The translations under genes and the position numbers were made by a program. From positions 1-64,000 of the forward strand of contig JAAWCE010000046.1 in NCBI GenBank assembly GCA_022793065.1: a stretch of 64,000 nucleotides of DNA, given 5' to 3'. This DNA is from Lachnospiraceae bacterium. GTDB taxonomy: Bacteria; Bacillota; Clostridia; Lachnospirales; Lachnospiraceae. This document shows, piece after piece, positions 27,659-36,533 of this stretch. Position 1 is the stretch's first letter; every line of letters starts with the position of its first letter. The notes under the pieces are model-generated. The model worked only from the letters and a program-made list of their open reading frames with translations, was not told where the DNA came from and did not search any database.

Positions 27659-28324
27659 GTGATTGGAAAATTTGATGAAACGAATTGTTTTTATTATGAA
27701 AACGGTTTCTATCTGACCAGCGAACCATATCGGTTGGGAAATATTCTTGCCCATTATGAACTGTATAAAAAAATCATAAAACTTCCAGGGGATGTGATAG
27801 AGTTGGGGGTATTTAAAGGAAGCTCTATCATACAGTTTGCTACGTTCAGGGAATTGCTGGAAAATGAAAACGCAAGAAAGATAGTGGGGTTTGATATTTT
27901 TGGAACATTTCCACAGGCGGATCGGGTGGAGAGTGATAAGACATTTGTTGATAAATGGAATCAGCAACATATGGGAGAATTTCTTTCAAGAGAAGACTTA
28001 TATAAGAGTCTGGAACTGAAAAAGATACATAATGTAGAACTGGTGAAAGGGGATATTCTTCAGACGGTGGACGAGTATCTGGTGAAAAATCCGGGCACAA
28101 GAATATCGCTTCTGCATATTGATACGGATATTTATGAACCCAGCAAGGCCGGACTGGAGAAATTGTTCCATAGAGTGGTCAGGGGGGGTATTATTATATT
28201 GGATGATTATGCAGTGGTGGAAGGGGAAACCATAGCAGTCGATGAGTTTTTTCATGATAAGAAGTGCGATATAAGGAAATTTTCGTTTTCTCACAGAAAG
28301 CCTTCTTACATTATAAAGGAATAA
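27659..28324 (+). CDS. TylF/MycF-type O-methyltransferase
   Basis: The protein has 221 residues and starts at GTG. The SAM motif is VIELGVFKGSSIIQFA, and metal ligands are expected in LLHIDTDIYEP and IIILDDYAVVEG, the hallmark of the macrocin O-methyltransferase family that methylates sugar hydroxyls using Mg. A G7 tract (28182-28188) encodes VVRGGIIIL and is in frame. Its closeness to the nonulosonate genes suggests methylation of that sugar or of a linked residue. Its ribosome site is weak. Confidence 0.8.
   Translation: MIGKFDETNCFYYENGFYLTSEPYRLGNILAHYELYKKIIKLPGDVIELGVFKGSSIIQFATFRELLENENARKIVGFDIFGTFPQADRVESDKTFVDKWNQQHMGEFLSREDLYKSLELKKIHNVELVKGDILQTVDEYLVKNPGTRISLLHIDTDIYEPSKAGLEKLFHRVVRGGIIILDDYAVVEGETIAVDEFFHDKKCDIRKFSFSHRKPSYIIKE
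28182..28188 (+). repeat. G7 tract (ON)
   Basis: Seven G, TCA-G7-TATT, next to the metal-binding motif of the TylF-like protein. Confidence 0.7.
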
Positions 28325-28358
28325 ACTGATAATCGTTTTATAGAGAAGGAAGAAGCCA

Positions 28359-29231
28359 ATGAAATATTTGAAACCGGAAGTGATTGCAGAAATAGGATGT
28401 AATCATAGAGGAGAAATGAATACTGCAAAAGAATTGATTAGAGTGGCTGCAATATACTGTGGAGCAGACGCGGTAAAGTTTCAGAAAAGGTGCAATCGCG
28501 AATTGCTGACGACCGAACAGTATAATGCGCCGCATCCGAATCCGGCCAATTCCTATGGAAGGACATATGGAGAACATAGGGAGTATCTGGAATTTACTGC
28601 GGAACAACATAAGGAGCTGAAAGAATATTGCGGTCAAATGGGTATTACATACAGTACTTCCGTATGGGATTTGACATCTGCAAAAGAAATCGCGGCATTG
28701 GAACCTGCCTTTATCAAAATTCCTTCCGCGTGTAATAATCATTTCAAAATGCTGGAATGGCTGTGTGACAATTACGGGGGGGAGATTCATGTATCTCTCG
28801 GTATGACCACCCATGAGGAAGAAGAAAAATTAATCACATTGTTTGAAACCAAAGGACGAAATCAGGATTTGGTTGTTTATGCCTGTACGTCAGGGTATCC
28901 GGTGCCGTTTGAGGATGTATGTCTGTTGGAAATTAACCGTATCAGAGATGCTTATGGAACCAGAGTAAAAAAAATAGGCTTTTCCGGTCATCATCTGGGG
29001 ATTGCGGTGGATGTTGCAGCGTATACGTTGGGCGCTTCCATTGTAGAGAGGCATTATACGCTTGACAGAACATGGAAGGGAACGGATCATGCGGCGTCGC
29101 TGGAGCCGGAAGGCATTAGAAAGTTGAAGAGAAATCTAACGGCTGTGTACGCATCACTGCAATACAAGGAAAAAGAAGTATTGGATATTGAAGAGATACA
29201 GCGGGATAAACTTAAATACAGGGAGCATTGA
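28359..29231 (+). CDS. neuB: NeuB-family nonulosonate synthase without SAF domain
   Basis: The protein has 290 residues. The TIM-barrel synthase fold shows VIAEIGCNHRGEMNTA, DAVKFQKR, YSTSVWDLTSA, IKIPSACNNHFKML, and the metal site IGFSGHHLGI...ERHYTLDR. It condenses phosphoenolpyruvate with a sugar to make a nine-carbon acid. Standard NeuB enzymes (about 340 residues) end in a SAF (antifreeze-like) domain that helps bind substrate. Here that domain is missing and the chain ends soon after the barrel. A G7 run is at 28776-28782. The next gene activates the product. Confidence 0.88.
   Translation: MKYLKPEVIAEIGCNHRGEMNTAKELIRVAAIYCGADAVKFQKRCNRELLTTEQYNAPHPNPANSYGRTYGEHREYLEFTAEQHKELKEYCGQMGITYSTSVWDLTSAKEIAALEPAFIKIPSACNNHFKMLEWLCDNYGGEIHVSLGMTTHEEEEKLITLFETKGRNQDLVVYACTSGYPVPFEDVCLLEINRIRDAYGTRVKKIGFSGHHLGIAVDVAAYTLGASIVERHYTLDRTWKGTDHAASLEPEGIRKLKRNLTAVYASLQYKEKEVLDIEEIQRDKLKYREH
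28776..28782 (+). repeat. G7 tract (ON)
   Basis: Seven G within NYGGEIHV of the NeuB-like gene; in frame. Confidence 0.7.
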
Positions 29232-29237
29232 TAAAAA

Positions 29238-30419
29238 ATGAATGTGGCGTTGATACCGGTTCGTGGGGGAAGTAAGTCCATACCGTTTAAAAATATTCGT
29301 GAAATTGCCGGAAAACCCTTAGTATATTGGACGGCAAAGGCGGCAAACGACTGTGAGTTGATAGATAAAGTCTATGTTGCTACGGATAGCGATAAAATCA
29401 AAGAGGTGGTGAAAGGACTTAAGCTTGATAAAGTAGAGGTGATTGGCAGAAGCAGCGATAATGCTTCTGATACGGCTTCCACTGAATCGGTTATGCTAGA
29501 GTTCGCGGCTGGGTATGAATTCGACAATATCGTGTTGATACAGGCCACTTCGCCTCTTCTTACATCGGCTGATCTTCGAGGGGGATTTCAGGTATATGCA
29601 AATAAGGATACGGACAGCGTATTGTCGGTTGTGAGGCAGAAAAGATTTCAATGGAAAATAGATAAGGATGAATTTGCGTTACCAGTAAATTATGATATAT
29701 ACCACAGACCCAGAAGACAGGAATTTGACGGTTTTCTGGTAGAAAACGGCGCGTTTTATATTACAGGAAAAGAACTACTGTTGAAATCTAAGAATAGAAT
29801 ATCAGGAAATATTCGGGCCTATGAAATGGATGAAACGACTTATTTAGAGATTGATGAACCTGGGGACTGGGAAGTGATTGAGAAACTGTTGAAGGGCAGA
29901 AATAAGAAATGTGCAATGGAACTTCCTGAAATTAAAATGTTTTTGACGGATTGCGATGGATGCCTTACGGACGGAGGCATGTATTATTCCGAAAATGGAG
30001 ATGAACTGAAAAGGTTCAATACTTTGGATGGCATGGGATTTCGTCTGCTTCGCGAGAGGGGAATACTGACAGGTATTATTACAGGAGAGAGTCAGGAATT
30101 AAACCGACGCAGAATGAAAAAATTGGAATTGGATATTTATGAAGAGGGTGTAACAGACAAGCTTGCTGTAGTAAGGTGCTTATGTGAAAAGTATAATATC
30201 AGTCTTCAAAATGTGGCATATGTGGGAGATGATATCAATGATCTTGCCGTGATCAGGGCAGTGGGATTTGGTTTCAGCGTACCTAATGGTATACAGGAAG
30301 TAAAGGAAGCGGCCAGGTATGTTGTTCACAGGTCAGGGGGACAGGGCGCTGTCAGAGAAGCGGCGGATATGATTTTGAATCATATGGATGATAACATTGG
30401 GAGAGAAAGGAAAGTATAA
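29238..30419 (+). CDS. neuA: CMP-nonulosonate cytidylyltransferase fused to KdsC-like phosphatase
   Basis: The protein has 393 residues. The N-terminal 225 are a NeuA-type CMP-sugar synthetase (IPVRGGSKSIPFKNIREIAGKPL begins with the nucleotide loop; VLIQATSPLL; NGAFYITGKELL). The C-terminal 160 are a HAD phosphatase of the KdsC group (FLTDCDGCLTDGGMYYS, TLDGMGFRLLRERGI, VGDDINDLAVI). The same fusion occurs in animal CMAS. A phosphatase fused to the synthetase suggests the synthase makes a 9-phosphate intermediate that is dephosphorylated before activation, as in KDN or Neu5Ac-9-P routes. Confidence 0.88.
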   Translation: MNVALIPVRGGSKSIPFKNIREIAGKPLVYWTAKAANDCELIDKVYVATDSDKIKEVVKGLKLDKVEVIGRSSDNASDTASTESVMLEFAAGYEFDNIVLIQATSPLLTSADLRGGFQVYANKDTDSVLSVVRQKRFQWKIDKDEFALPVNYDIYHRPRRQEFDGFLVENGAFYITGKELLLKSKNRISGNIRAYEMDETTYLEIDEPGDWEVIEKLLKGRNKKCAMELPEIKMFLTDCDGCLTDGGMYYSENGDELKRFNTLDGMGFRLLRERGILTGIITGESQELNRRRMKKLELDIYEEGVTDKLAVVRCLCEKYNISLQNVAYVGDDINDLAVIRAVGFGFSVPNGIQEVKEAARYVVHRSGGQGAVREAADMILNHMDDNIGRERKV

Positions 30420-30420
30420 G

Positions 30421-31908
30421 GTGAAAGCAGTTATTTTTGGCGCTGACAAACTGGGAATAGATTTTTATTTTGAAATAAAGCAGGGAGAAGATGTGATTGC
30501 TTTTGTGGATAATGCGCCTCATAAGCAAAAACAGGAAATTTTGGGAATTCAGATCATTCCTGCGGAAAGTTTGGCATGTCTGGAGTTTGACAGGATATAC
30601 ATTGCTTCACAATATCATTATAAAGAGATTGCCGTACAGGTAAAAGAATTGGGAGTGCCGGAACATAAAATTTCTTATGCGCCTGTGGAGAGATGTTTCC
30701 AAAGGGAAACAAAGGAAAATTTATATCAATTTCAGGAAACATGTAAAGAAGAGGAATATGAGGCGGCGTGGAGAAAGATAGAGGGAAATTATAAAAGCAT
30801 AAAAGTATACAGACTGGGCGTAAACGCTATAGGAGAGTTGATTTCACGTTTTATTATAATTCATAATGATTCCGGAGACGATGGAGCACTGAGGGTTTTT
30901 ATACCCGATTCGGAATATGTGCATAGAGTTTGCAATACCTATCTGGTGGGGTTATTACGGCGAAAAATATATTTGGTACAGGAAAAAGAAGTAGATTTAT
31001 GGGCTTATATTATAAAAAAGTATAAAGATAAGATAGAGTTCTCGGAATATCATAAATATAACGTAAGAAAAGGCTATCCTGTATATCAAAGGCGTGCGGA
31101 CGAGAAAGAAGAGTGGTTTACGGCGGAAGAGATGCAAACCGGCAGGACGGCGTTGAAACAGATGGGGATAGAAGGAGCTTATGCCTGTATCGGTGCAAGG
31201 TCAGACGCTTATAACAGGAAAACCATAGGGCATGATTTTTCCTATGATTTTAGAAACATGAGTTTTTATGATTATGGGAAAACAGTGGAATATTTGCAGC
31301 GGCAAAATATTGCGGCGGTCAGAATGGGCAGGATGGAAACGCCCATAGAGGGAATGGACAACTGCATTGATTATGCGGGTTACTATGCGGATGATTTCAG
31401 GGATTTGTATGTGGTATCAGAGAGTATGTTTATGATTGTCAACGCATGTGGAATGTTCAGTTTGGCGAGTTTCTTTTCAAAACCTCTGCTTATGGTAAAT
31501 GCAGTGCCGGTTACCTTCGGAATGAGCGGAATTCAGTATACGGATATTGACTTATATATTCCAAAGAAATACTATGACGTCAATAAAAAAAGATGCCTGT
31601 CTTTACGGGAAATGATACAGGTGGAGCTGCAATGTTCCATATGGGGTGAGAAATATAAAGAAAAAGGCATTAAATTTATAGACAATACACCGGAAGAAAT
31701 TGCCGCGGCGGCACAGGAAATGGTTGAGCGCCTTACAGGAAAATGGCAGGATAATGAGGAAGACAAAGAAAATTATAGCAAGTATATGGAAATATATCAG
31801 GAAATGCGGGAAGCGGTGGCGGGCGACCCCAATAATTGGACAGGCGAACCTTTGCCATACAGGTTGTCGGCGGTGTATTTGAGAGATAACGGATATTTAT
31901 TGATATAA
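30421..31908 (+). CDS. Rossmann-module protein with glycosyltransferase-like (TIGR04372-type) body
   Basis: The protein has 495 residues. GTG 30421 is preferred over ATG 30388 because GAAAGG precedes it. The N-terminal 90 residues are the recurring module (VKAVIFGADKLGIDFYFEIK...VIAFVDNAPH...GIQIIPAESL). The body shows YACIGARSDAYNRKT and FVVSES-type YVVSESMFMIVNACG, resembling the TIGR04372 family of putative glycosyltransferases. It directly follows the nonulosonate activation gene, so it could transfer that sugar, but the assignment is tentative. Confidence 0.65.
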   Translation: MKAVIFGADKLGIDFYFEIKQGEDVIAFVDNAPHKQKQEILGIQIIPAESLACLEFDRIYIASQYHYKEIAVQVKELGVPEHKISYAPVERCFQRETKENLYQFQETCKEEEYEAAWRKIEGNYKSIKVYRLGVNAIGELISRFIIIHNDSGDDGALRVFIPDSEYVHRVCNTYLVGLLRRKIYLVQEKEVDLWAYIIKKYKDKIEFSEYHKYNVRKGYPVYQRRADEKEEWFTAEEMQTGRTALKQMGIEGAYACIGARSDAYNRKTIGHDFSYDFRNMSFYDYGKTVEYLQRQNIAAVRMGRMETPIEGMDNCIDYAGYYADDFRDLYVVSESMFMIVNACGMFSLASFFSKPLLMVNAVPVTFGMSGIQYTDIDLYIPKKYYDVNKKRCLSLREMIQVELQCSIWGEKYKEKGIKFIDNTPEEIAAAAQEMVERLTGKWQDNEEDKENYSKYMEIYQEMREAVAGDPNNWTGEPLPYRLSAVYLRDNGYLLI

Positions 31909-31925
31909 ATTCAGAGGGGATTGGA

Positions 31926-33140
31926 ATGGAGGAGGAATTATTAAGCGGCGTAAGGGATGTCTTTATAGAAGGCGATTATATGTGGGTGATTTCGGATAAT
32001 TTTAATTGCCTTTTTGGATACGATTTTTTAGAACAGAGATTGGATTTAATTACGGTTTTCCCGGAAACAGTTGGAACTCAGAATTTCGCGTTTCATAGTT
32101 TGCTGAAAGTGGGGAATGAAATATATCTTTTTCCATTGACAGCAAACGAAATATACATTTTTGATTTGTTGAAGAAAGAATTCTCAACAATAAATGTACC
32201 TTTTCATGGAACCAATAATGTTCAAGGGGTGGTATCAGGAGAATATCTCTATTGTCTGAAACGCTTTCCTGATGAACTGATAAGGATTCATTTGGATACA
32301 AAGAAAGCGGATATTTTTACGGCAGGAACACCTCAGGGTATGGATGAAGCAGCGGAAAGACAGGTATACCGCAATTATTTAGAACCATGCCTTTACCAAG
32401 GGAAAATCGTATGGGCCGGCAATGGTAATGTGCTTACAGCTTTTGATATGGAAACAGAGCGTTTTTCCATGGAAAGATTGGAAGAGGTGTCGCGTGAAAA
32501 GATAGAACGCACAAAAGCGTATTACCAGGGGGGACTGGAAGATTGTATTATCGGTGCAAAAGCGTTCAAAGGGATATTGTGGATTTTTTCTTTTGACGGC
32601 AGGATTTATCAATATGATGACAGATTGCATAAAGTCCGGCCAGTGCAGACAATGAATCACAGACACAACAATGTAGGAAAATCAACGCCGGCGCTATGGG
32701 CAAATTTGATTCCGCTGAGAGATGAATTATGGTTTGTACCTCAATACAAAAGAAAATGCGTGAGATACAATGATAAGAGCGACTTGTATGACGAGTGCAT
32801 GGATGAATATGAGCGGAAATTCAGTGAAAGTGAAAGGATTGAATTTAGTTTTTGCAAGGCGTTTGGGGATGAAAAAATTATACTTTATAGTTATTATGAA
32901 AGCTGCTTTTTTATTTTAGATGCGGTAAATGGTACGGTTGAGAAAAAAAAAGTAATGGTGCCTGTGAAAAGATTTTTGCAAGAAAATCTGTTATTCCGTA
33001 GCATGAAAATAAGAAACAATACATACATGTTTGATGATTTGCAATTTTTTTTCCAGGATACTATTTTGTTGAGTAAACGGCAAAAAACTGTGGAGAAGTT
33101 GATTGGGGATAAGATTTTTGAAGCCATAAAGCAATGCTGA
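31926..33140 (+). CDS. Beta-propeller-like protein of unknown function
   Basis: The protein has 404 residues and no signal peptide. The sequence is rich in short beta strands with repeated aromatic patterns (YMWVISDNFN, EIYLFPLTANEIYIFDL, GEYLYCLKR, GKIVWAGNGN, GILWIFSFDGRIYQYDD, DELWFVPQYKR). It looks like a six- or seven-bladed propeller in which each blade starts with a 'what is shown/what is held' hairpin. No catalytic residues stand out. It lies between two Rossmann-module proteins and could be a scaffold or a glycan-recognising factor in the cytoplasm. I do not know the family. Confidence 0.6.
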   Translation: MEEELLSGVRDVFIEGDYMWVISDNFNCLFGYDFLEQRLDLITVFPETVGTQNFAFHSLLKVGNEIYLFPLTANEIYIFDLLKKEFSTINVPFHGTNNVQGVVSGEYLYCLKRFPDELIRIHLDTKKADIFTAGTPQGMDEAAERQVYRNYLEPCLYQGKIVWAGNGNVLTAFDMETERFSMERLEEVSREKIERTKAYYQGGLEDCIIGAKAFKGILWIFSFDGRIYQYDDRLHKVRPVQTMNHRHNNVGKSTPALWANLIPLRDELWFVPQYKRKCVRYNDKSDLYDECMDEYERKFSESERIEFSFCKAFGDEKIILYSYYESCFFILDAVNGTVEKKKVMVPVKRFLQENLLFRSMKIRNNTYMFDDLQFFFQDTILLSKRQKTVEKLIGDKIFEAIKQC

Positions 33141-33182
33141 GGTAAAACTTTACATGATGTGAAAAAGTGGAGGAAATAATGT

Positions 33183-34328
33183 ATGTATTTAGAAGAAAGA
33201 ATCATGCAGATGAATGTAAAGCTGGAGTTATTAAAGGGCAAAAATAATATTATTGTATGGGGAGCGGCGGAGAATACTGTTCGGATGTTTCAGTATACAA
33301 CGATTTCCCAATATGAGGTGACAGACTTTGTGGACCATGGAAAAGCCGGAGAAGTTTTTTGGGGAAAAACGGTAAAGGCGCCGGAGGATATTATTTGGAA
33401 CAATGTGGACGCAGCGGTAATTTCTTCGTTTTATCATGAGGACGACATTGAAGAAGAACTGCGGAATCATTTTGGATTTGACGGGACAATCATAAAGTTC
33501 AATGAGATGGGGCAGGAAGCTCCGTTTTATTTATATCCGGCCTGGAAAGAAATCAGGGGCTCCAGGGAAGTTCAGCCGATATTGGAAAGAAACAGAGTGT
33601 TTCAAGATATACATAAAAATAAGCGTCTCTTTATATTGTGCTGCGGTCCTTCTATTCAGAAAATGGATTTGACAGTTTTAAAAGATGAAATAACAATGGC
33701 GGTGCACAGTTTTTATTTACATAAAGACATACAAATTATCCGGCCCAATTACTATTGCAGCGCTCAGTGGAGCTATTCTGATGAATTAAAGGAAAGCCTT
33801 GGATTAAATTATGTGAGAGAAATCAAGAAGTATATGGGAAATTCAGAGTATTTCTTTCATGTGGGCGAGAAGGAATTGATTGAAAAAAGCGGAGTTTTTG
33901 GTGAAAATGAAGTGTTTTATTATGATTATGGCATAAGTAGTCCATTATATCAGGAAATTGATTTCTGTCAGGGAATTATGCCCATTCAGTCGGTTCCTAT
34001 CCTGTGTTTACAGATGGCTTTATATATGGGGGCTGGAGAAATATATTTGTTGGGTACGGAACACGATAATATTGTAACAGGGCAGTATTTGCATTTTTAT
34101 GACTATAATAAAAGTATTATTTCACGCGAAAATGGAGAAACGGATTGTCAGGGGAAGTTGAACGATACGTTTGACCATCAGTTAATATGTGCATATACGT
34201 TATGGGAGCAATATAAAAGAGTGAAAAGGATTGCAGAGAAAATGGGGGTAAAGATATATAACGCAACTCCCGCAGGGGTTTTGGATGTATTTGAGAGAGT
34301 GGATTTTAATGATCTATGGAAAACATAA
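33183..34328 (+). CDS. DUF115/Maf-like protein with N-terminal Rossmann module
   Basis: The protein has 381 residues. The start after GGAGG (33169-33173) fits. Residues about 17-100 are the recurring module (NIIVWGAAENTVRMF...VTDFVDHGKAGEVF). The rest resembles the DUF115 fold shared by Maf motility-associated flagellin glycosylation factors: LFILCCGPSIQKMDL, LYMGAGEIYLLGTEHDN, the closing IYNATPAGVLDVFERVDF. Maf proteins transfer nonulosonic acids to flagellin in Campylobacter and Aeromonas. With NeuB and NeuA next to it, transfer of CMP-nonulosonate to a protein is the best guess. Confidence 0.68.
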   Translation: MYLEERIMQMNVKLELLKGKNNIIVWGAAENTVRMFQYTTISQYEVTDFVDHGKAGEVFWGKTVKAPEDIIWNNVDAAVISSFYHEDDIEEELRNHFGFDGTIIKFNEMGQEAPFYLYPAWKEIRGSREVQPILERNRVFQDIHKNKRLFILCCGPSIQKMDLTVLKDEITMAVHSFYLHKDIQIIRPNYYCSAQWSYSDELKESLGLNYVREIKKYMGNSEYFFHVGEKELIEKSGVFGENEVFYYDYGISSPLYQEIDFCQGIMPIQSVPILCLQMALYMGAGEIYLLGTEHDNIVTGQYLHFYDYNKSIISRENGETDCQGKLNDTFDHQLICAYTLWEQYKRVKRIAEKMGVKIYNATPAGVLDVFERVDFNDLWKT

Positions 34329-34421
34329 GATTATGGATTTAAATGAATAATTGTTAGTATTTGATGCGGAAAGAGACAGGGAAGTAAAGATTTAGATTAA
34401 GTTGGGGAAGCATTGGATATT

Positions 34422-36194
34422 ATGAAAAATAGGGAATTAAATATAGCGCATTTTAGTTTTAAAGATGATTATGGAGCAATGAGCGCAGCATATGAGCTGC
34501 ATAAAACTCTTATTAAGAAAGGAATAAAGTCTACATTTTTTGTGAGAGAGAAAACAAGGGAAGATGACAGTATTGCTGAAATAGGATATAGCAATTCTAT
34601 GGAAGAGAGATTGCTAAAAATTATTAATAAGCTATATTTTGACGAGAACAGAATTAATTCTGGTATAGCCCCGGTTAATTTTGACTGCATTGGAGTTTTG
34701 TGGGATCAGGATTTTGAAGACATGCTAAAAATGTATGACATATTTCATATACACTGGGTGGCTGGATTGTTGAGTATGGACAATATCTATAGGCTGTCCC
34801 AACTGGGAAAACCGATTGTATGGACAATGCATGATTTTCATGTGTTTACAGGAGGATGTCATTGCCCGGAATCGTGTAAAAAGTATGAAAAAGATTGTTC
34901 AGGATGTCCGGCATTGATAGAAAATTACATGGATGTAACGAGAAGTATATTATTGGAGAAACAAAATAAATATTCTAAAAATATACAAATAGTCACTGCG
35001 TCTGCGTGGCTGCAGGAAATTGTGCATCTCAGCAAAGTATTTCGGGACAATCCATGTGAAATAATACCTATCGGAATTGATACGGATTGTTTTGTGCCCA
35101 GAGATAAGCGTGAGATAAGGCAAAAGTTGGGATTATCAGCAGATACAAAAGTCATATTGGCTGGCGCACAGGCAATGTTTCAAAATGTAAAGGGGTATGT
35201 ACATTTTAAAGCGGTTTTGGAGAAGATAGCTGCGGATAGCTATTGTAAGGAATTGATAAGACAAAGGAAACTGGTATTGTTGACATTTGGATACGCAGGG
35301 GAAGCGGTAGATTATGGTGGTAAAGTTCCAATCATTCATTTGGGGTTTATCAAGGAAAGGGAACGGTTGTGTGAAATATATAATGCGGCGGATGTTTTTG
35401 TCTTTCCGAGTGTTCAGGATACTTTTGGAATGACGGCGACGGAGGCAATGTCTTGCGGTGTGCCTGCGGTAGCATTTGATATAAGTGCAATGAAAGAAGT
35501 TATTATATCGGGGGAAAATGGATATAAAGCACAGGTTAATGATGCTTCTGATATGGCGGATTGCATTGTAAAAATATTAAAGGATAATCCAATCGATCCT
35601 AGGTTATGCCGAAAACGTATTGTTGATTTCTATTCTCTTTCCTGTGAAGCTGAAAAGATAATTCAACTTTATCATAAACTTATGGAAGGACAAAGAACAA
35701 CGGACGATGAAGTGTTTGGAAGTGCATGTAAGGTGAATAAAAAAGACAAAGAAATGAATATAGAATTACACAATTTTATCGGAAGGTGTTCCTTTGATAT
35801 TTTAAGAGGTATTGCTCCAAACCAAAGAACAAATATGACAATTCAGGAATTGCTGCTGGAGTATAATCCGGAGTTTGTGACGCCGGAACAAAAGGTGAAT
35901 AAACTGCTGGAAGAACAGAAAATTAATTGCGAAAGTTTGATTTATATTTATGGTGCGGGAGAATATGGAAAACGGACATTGAGCCAATTAGAAAAGAGTG
36001 GAATTCATATACAAGGTTTTTGGGATATGGATGAAAAAAAGAATGGGAAGACGGTAGAAGGATATCTGGTAAGTAAGCCAGGAGAAAAAGAATGTGTGAA
36101 TGAACGGATTATAATTGTAGCGGGTGTGAGATATTTGGAGATGATAAAGTGTTTAATGGGATATGGGTATCTATATTGTCAGGATTTTTATTGA
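34422..36194 (+). CDS. GT4-type glycosyltransferase with C-terminal Rossmann module
   Basis: The protein has 590 residues. The start is ATG 34422; the TTG at 34413 is too close to the GGGGAAG site. The GT-B glycosyltransferase (about 1-410) has HFSFKDDYGAMSAAY, the cysteine-rich insertion HDFHVFTGGCHCPESC...CSGCPALIE, IIPIGIDTDCFVP, and FVFPSVQDTFGMTATEAMSCGVP, the GT4 donor loop. A helical linker is followed by the recurring module at about 500-590 (YIYGAGEYGKRTLSQLE, QGFWDMDEK). It is probably a cytoplasmic sugar transferase. Confidence 0.83.
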   Translation: MKNRELNIAHFSFKDDYGAMSAAYELHKTLIKKGIKSTFFVREKTREDDSIAEIGYSNSMEERLLKIINKLYFDENRINSGIAPVNFDCIGVLWDQDFEDMLKMYDIFHIHWVAGLLSMDNIYRLSQLGKPIVWTMHDFHVFTGGCHCPESCKKYEKDCSGCPALIENYMDVTRSILLEKQNKYSKNIQIVTASAWLQEIVHLSKVFRDNPCEIIPIGIDTDCFVPRDKREIRQKLGLSADTKVILAGAQAMFQNVKGYVHFKAVLEKIAADSYCKELIRQRKLVLLTFGYAGEAVDYGGKVPIIHLGFIKERERLCEIYNAADVFVFPSVQDTFGMTATEAMSCGVPAVAFDISAMKEVIISGENGYKAQVNDASDMADCIVKILKDNPIDPRLCRKRIVDFYSLSCEAEKIIQLYHKLMEGQRTTDDEVFGSACKVNKKDKEMNIELHNFIGRCSFDILRGIAPNQRTNMTIQELLLEYNPEFVTPEQKVNKLLEEQKINCESLIYIYGAGEYGKRTLSQLEKSGIHIQGFWDMDEKKNGKTVEGYLVSKPGEKECVNERIIIVAGVRYLEMIKCLMGYGYLYCQDFY

Positions 36195-36233
36195 AAAAGA
36201 ATCAAGGTTGAAATATCACAGGAGGGAAAAAAT

Positions 36234-36533
36234 CTGGAGTCTTATTTTAAGACAAATTCGTACAAGAAAATAGCTGTTTATGGTATGAGCTATGCAGGGG
36301 AAACCTTGCTGAATGAGTTAAAAGATACAATGGTGCATGTTGTCTATGGAATTGACAATAACGCAGGAGGAATCTATTCGGATATTGATATTTTTTCAAT
36401 GGAGGATAATTTGCCGCCTGTGGATGCAGTTGTAGTTACGGCCACTACATATTTTGATGAGATAGAGGAAAAGCTGCGGGAGAAAGTGGACTGCCCTATT
36501 ATATCATTAGAAGATATTCTGTATGAGATATAG
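36234..36533 (+). CDS. Stand-alone Rossmann-like module (possible CTG start)
   Basis: An open frame of about 99 codons ends at 36533. An AGGAGGG site at 36219-36225 is correctly spaced only for a CTG codon at 36234, giving ESYFKTNSYKKIAVYGMSYAGETLL. The next ATG (36285) lies after the first strand and would cut the module. The sequence, including SIDIFSMEDNLPPVDAVVVTATTY and CPIISLEDIL, is very close to the C-terminal part of the protein at 36793 and to the protein at 43348. It has no catalytic domain. Confidence 0.55.
   Translation: MESYFKTNSYKKIAVYGMSYAGETLLNELKDTMVHVVYGIDNNAGGIYSDIDIFSMEDNLPPVDAVVVTATTYFDEIEEKLREKVDCPIISLEDILYEI

Noticed and set aside
28359-30419. Calling the branch sialic, pseudaminic or legionaminic acid
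   Set aside because: The earlier genes of those pathways are not in the window; only a nonulosonate branch is supported.
32527-32532. G6 runs such as 32527, 36906, 42856, 43335, 43386 and 60832 as further phase sites
   Set aside because: Runs of six are common by chance and none breaks a frame, so they are not counted as contingency tracts.
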